From positions 1 through 7,638 of the forward strand of contig JAIBHQ010000100.1 in NCBI GenBank assembly GCA_020028595.1: DNA of 7,638 bases, given 5' to 3'. Positions 5,620 to 7,638 of the stretch are shown piece by piece. The first letter of the stretch is position 1. Each line of letters begins with the position of its first letter. This DNA comes from Nitrospirota bacterium (GTDB lineage Bacteria; Nitrospirota; Nitrospiria; Nitrospirales; Nitrospiraceae). A program made the translations under genes and the position numbers. The notes under the pieces are model-generated. The model ran no database searches. It was given only the letters and a program-made list of their open reading frames with translations, and was not told where the DNA came from.

Positions 5620-6448
5620 CCTGCCTATGCCGCAGCAGACGACCGATCAGCTCCCAGACCGTTCGACCCGCGAGCGGATCAAGACCGTCGCGATTGAGGC
5701 CGCGCGCCAGGCCGGCGCGATGCTGATCGAATACGCCAAAAACGGCTTCCGCGTCGAGCACAAGGACGCGCTCAATCTCGTCACCGATGCGGATACGCAT
5801 TCGGAGCAGGCGATCGTGGATGCGATCGGCCGGGCATTTCCCGACCACGAAATTCTGGCCGAGGAACGCGGGCAGGCCGGCAAAAAATCACCATACAAAT
5901 GGGTCATCGATCCGCTCGACGGCACGACCAACTTCGCGCACGGGTTTCCGGCCTACGCCGTTTCCATCGGCGTGGAATACCAGGGCCGGTGCGTTCTGGG
6001 CGTCGTGTTCGATCCGACAAGGCAGGAGTTGTTCGTCGGCGAAGCCGGTGGCGGCGCGACGCTGAACGGCAAGCCGATTCACGTCTCGCGCACGCCCAAG
6101 CTCGACGGGGCGCTGCTCGTGACCGGCTTCGCCTACGATATTCGTGTCAGCAAGCAGAACAACCTCGACCACTTCGCCAACTTCGCGCTCCGCGCGCAGG
6201 GCATGCGCCGCATGGGCGCCGCCGCGATCGATCTCTGCTACGTTGCCTGCGGCCGGTTCGACGGCTTCTGGGAGCTGAAGCTCAATCCCTGGGACACGGC
6301 GGCGGGATCGCTGATGGTCGCGGAAGCGGGCGGACGCATGAGTGACTTCAAGGGCGGGCATTTTTCGATTTATGGCATCGAACTCCTGGCCAGCAACGGG
6401 TCGATCCACCACGAGATGGTGGAAGTGCTCAACCGGCCTTCGGTATGA
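5615..6448 (+). CDS. Inositol-monophosphatase-family phosphatase
   Basis: This 277-residue protein belongs to the Mg2+-dependent, lithium-sensitive IMPase/SuhB/CysQ superfamily. Visible motifs, in order, are HEILAEERG with the metal-binding Glu83; WVIDPLDGTTNFAHGFP with Asp99, Asp102, Gly103 and Thr104; GATLNGKPIHVS (147-158); and NPWDTAAGSLMVAEAGG with Asp227. All the expected metal and catalytic residues are present, and the length is normal. It probably hydrolyses myo-inositol-1-phosphate or a similar sugar phosphate in the cytoplasm, though the motifs do not separate SuhB-type from other substrate classes. The start is uncertain: ATG 5615 or ATG 5627 (273 residues), neither with a Shine-Dalgarno sequence. 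The 89-residue gene begins 24 bases after the stop and is likely co-transcribed. Confidence 0.92.
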   Translation: MILPMPQQTTDQLPDRSTRERIKTVAIEAARQAGAMLIEYAKNGFRVEHKDALNLVTDADTHSEQAIVDAIGRAFPDHEILAEERGQAGKKSPYKWVIDPLDGTTNFAHGFPAYAVSIGVEYQGRCVLGVVFDPTRQELFVGEAGGGATLNGKPIHVSRTPKLDGALLVTGFAYDIRVSKQNNLDHFANFALRAQGMRRMGAAAIDLCYVACGRFDGFWELKLNPWDTAAGSLMVAEAGGRMSDFKGGHFSIYGIELLASNGSIHHEMVEVLNRPSV

Positions 6449-6472
6449 TGATCCCTGCGCAGAGTATGTGAG

Positions 6473-6742
6473 ATGGCCACGAAACACACGCCAGATCAAC
6501 CGGGCAAGTCCGGAAACGGCCAGCCCGTCGCCAAAGATGTCGAGCTGTTGCACGTCCTGATTGCCCGCGAGGGGAAACAGGTCTCCGCGCAATGGGCCGT
6601 GCACCCGCAACTCAAACAGGATTTGCAACCGGGGGAATTGAAAGAGGTCACGGAATTGATGGCCAAGGTCACGACCATCGTCGGCAGCCGCTTCTCAGAA
6701 ATTCTCTCCGAAACAGAGCCCGATAAACCCGGCACCGCATGA
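6473..6742 (+). CDS. Small unknown cytoplasmic protein
   Basis: This 89-residue protein has no signal peptide or membrane segment. The first 20 residues are polar and probably disordered (TPDQPGKSGNGQP). The middle (about 22-80) looks folded, with KDVELLHVLIAREGKQVSAQ, then a likely helix in LKEVTELMAKVTTIVGSRFS. The tail is acidic and proline-containing. I do not recognise a family. The ATG at 6473 has only a weak GTGAG upstream. A TATGAT (6444-6449) overlaps the end of the IMPase gene and could be a promoter of its own, but with only 24 bases between the genes co-transcription is simpler. The opposite frame is a shadow rich in Cys and Ser. Confidence 0.65.
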   Translation: MATKHTPDQPGKSGNGQPVAKDVELLHVLIAREGKQVSAQWAVHPQLKQDLQPGELKEVTELMAKVTTIVGSRFSEILSETEPDKPGTA

Positions 6743-6746
6743 AACA

Positions 6747-6832
6747 GTAATGAGTAACGAGTGATCGGTGATGCGTACGCGAATCCTCTTCCCGGTCAGG
6801 TTACCCATTACTCATTACACATCACTCATCAC
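6747..6832. repeat. Inverted heptamer-repeat element, GTRAYNN units
   Basis: The left arm (6747-6774) is GTAATGA, GTAACGA, GTGATCG and GTGATGC. After a 23-base loop (6775-6797), the right arm (6798-6832) reads in reverse complement GTGATGA, GTGATGT, GTAATGA, GTAATGG and GTAACCT. The unit is the same GTRAYNN as in the element at 4148-4228 but with mostly T at the fifth base, so the two are related, not copies. It fills the gap between the 89-residue gene (stop 6740-6742) and the ribosome binding site of the peroxidase-like gene, AGGAG at 6834-6838. Confidence 0.75.
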
Positions 6833-6844
6833 GAGGAGTTGACT

Positions 6845-7177
6845 ATGGACACCTACTATCATCCTCACGATCTGGGGAAGTTTGCCGACATGGGCAAAGG
6901 GAACAAGGAACTCTGGGAGAAATTCTCGAGCTACTACGCCGCCGTATTCAAGGCAGGCGCGCTCACGGAGCGGGAAAAGGCCCTCATCGCGCTGGCCGTC
7001 TCCCACACGGTGCAATGTCCCTATTGCATCGACGCCTACACGCAGGCGAGTCTGGAAAAAGGCTCAAATGTCGAGGAGATGACGGAAGCGGTCCACGTGG
7101 CCTGCGCCATCCGCGGCGGCGCCTCGCTCGTCCACGGCGTGCAGATGAGAAACGTCGCGCAGAAACTCTCGATGTAA
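6845..7177 (+). CDS. Carboxymuconolactone decarboxylase/AhpD-like protein, arsenosugar-associated type
   Basis: This 110-residue protein starts at ATG 6845, with AGGAG (6834-6838) six bases upstream. An upstream in-frame GTG at 6761 is rejected because the added residues are translated heptamer repeat. The CMD/AhpD core spans about 28-105: LTEREKALIALAVSHTVQ (40-57), the redox motif CPYC (Cys58, Cys61), then IRGGASLVHGVQ. AhpD's CxxCxxxH motif has Tyr65 in place of His here. From memory, the whole sequence resembles the 'arsenosugar biosynthesis-associated peroxidase-like' family, whose members usually sit beside the radical SAM gene arsS and sometimes use selenocysteine. Both positions of this CxxC are encoded by Cys codons. 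No arsS or arsM is in the window. Thiol-dependent peroxidase activity is likely from the fold; the substrate is unknown. Confidence 0.85.
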   Translation: MDTYYHPHDLGKFADMGKGNKELWEKFSSYYAAVFKAGALTEREKALIALAVSHTVQCPYCIDAYTQASLEKGSNVEEMTEAVHVACAIRGGASLVHGVQMRNVAQKLSM

Positions 7178-7206
7178 ATTCCGTCTGAGGAAACCGTGCC
7201 GGGGCG

Positions 7207-7638
7207 TTACCGGCTGGGCGGGGTAAACTTCACGCTTTGCATCATCGCCCGAAGGGTCGCCGCGTAGCGGGAGGCCAGCGAGGCCGGCGTTGAAGCGGTC
7301 AGAATGCCGACCCGCTTGTTCTCTCCGTAGATCCACGCCGTCCAGCAGAGCGCGGCCGACTGCGGCACGTGGCTCTGGCAGGCGTATTCCTTCACGATCC
7401 ATTTCCTGCCCTGCCACGTTTCCTGCGACAGTTTATCCGATGCCGCCAGCTTCCCCTTCTCCCTGGCGAACTTTTCCTCGATCGTGTAGCGGGCCGACTG
7501 TTTGAAGGTGTGCAGCCCGAGGTACGTGTGGTCAAGCCGGGGATCGCGACCGACGGTGACTGTAATGTCGTCCAGAAATTGCGCGGTGGGACCGATGGAC
7601 GAGACGGTCCAGTCCTTCGGAACCATGACGGAGAAAAA
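7207..7638 (-). CDS. Unknown protein, 5' end beyond the window
   Basis: The leftward frame ends with a TAA at 7209-7207 and is open to the right edge. An ATG at 7626 would give 139 residues. It has no ribosome binding site, and the four codons before it (FFSV) continue naturally into MVPKDWTVSS, so the true start is probably outside. The sequence has a mixed alpha/beta look: a VPKDW opening, DDITVTVGRDPRLDHTYLGL, a WQGRKWIVKEY strand with two Cys in CQSHVPQSAALC, and a final helix LASRYAATLRAMMQSVKFTP. This order, a P-x-x-W strand at the start and a terminal helix followed by S-V-x-F, recalls the PsbP/DcrB-like fold, but this is only a resemblance. It converges on the peroxidase-like gene, with 29 bases between the stops. 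Confidence 0.65.
   Translation of the reverse strand, partial: FFSVMVPKDWTVSSIGPTAQFLDDITVTVGRDPRLDHTYLGLHTFKQSARYTIEEKFAREKGKLAASDKLSQETWQGRKWIVKEYACQSHVPQSAALCWTAWIYGENKRVGILTASTPASLASRYAATLRAMMQSVKFTPPSR

Noticed and set aside
4211..5848. 545-residue leftward frame across the barrel and IMPase genes
   Set aside because: It runs antisense through two well-supported genes and across an intergenic repeat, with no domain or signal; it is a GC-driven shadow.
4148..6832. CRISPR array interpretation of the repeated short units
   Set aside because: The units are 7 bases with no unique spacers, the arms are inverted, and no cas gene is present.
7198..7214. Stem GCCGG-7-base loop-CCGGC as a terminator between the converging genes
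   Set aside because: The stem is only five base pairs, no T-run follows on either strand, and it overlaps the stop of the leftward gene.

Overview
The window is GC-rich bacterial chromosome from a Gram-negative organism. It encodes an exported protein with a Sec signal peptide and a predicted outer-membrane beta-barrel ending in phenylalanine. The gene set, the GC-rich coding style and the palindromic intergenic elements remind me of Nitrospira/Nitrospirota, but that is an inference from memory; no rRNA or other taxonomic marker is present.

Layout. Positions 1-34 may hold the start of a leftward gene. A small two-helix membrane protein (76-393, +) meets a convergent unknown gene (374-748, -), and their stop ends overlap by 20 bases. 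Bases 749-1067 hold a candidate promoter and a 216-bp MITE-like element with 48-bp imperfect terminal inverted repeats (838-1053). The element ends four bases before the ribosome binding site of the main operon. That operon (1068-5515, +) encodes an MMPL/RND transporter, a LolA-like 'outer membrane lipoprotein-sorting' protein and a DUF1302-like beta-barrel. Together they look like an inner membrane-periplasm-outer membrane route for a hydrophobic substrate. The transporter appears to lack its tenth transmembrane helix through an in-frame gap. A second rightward group follows: an inositol-monophosphatase-family enzyme (5615-6448), an 89-residue unknown protein (6473-6742) and a carboxymuconolactone decarboxylase/AhpD-like protein of the type found beside arsenosugar genes (6845-7177). 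A leftward unknown gene (7207-7638) runs off the right edge.

The most unusual structure is a set of three intergenic elements (4148-4228, 5525-5604, 6747-6832). Each is built from degenerate 7-base units on one strand, followed by a short loop and then the same units in reverse complement. Two share a GTRAYNN unit and the third uses an AGC-led unit. They sit directly before three successive genes and intrude into start regions. One supplies part of a signal peptide; another creates a false N-terminal extension.
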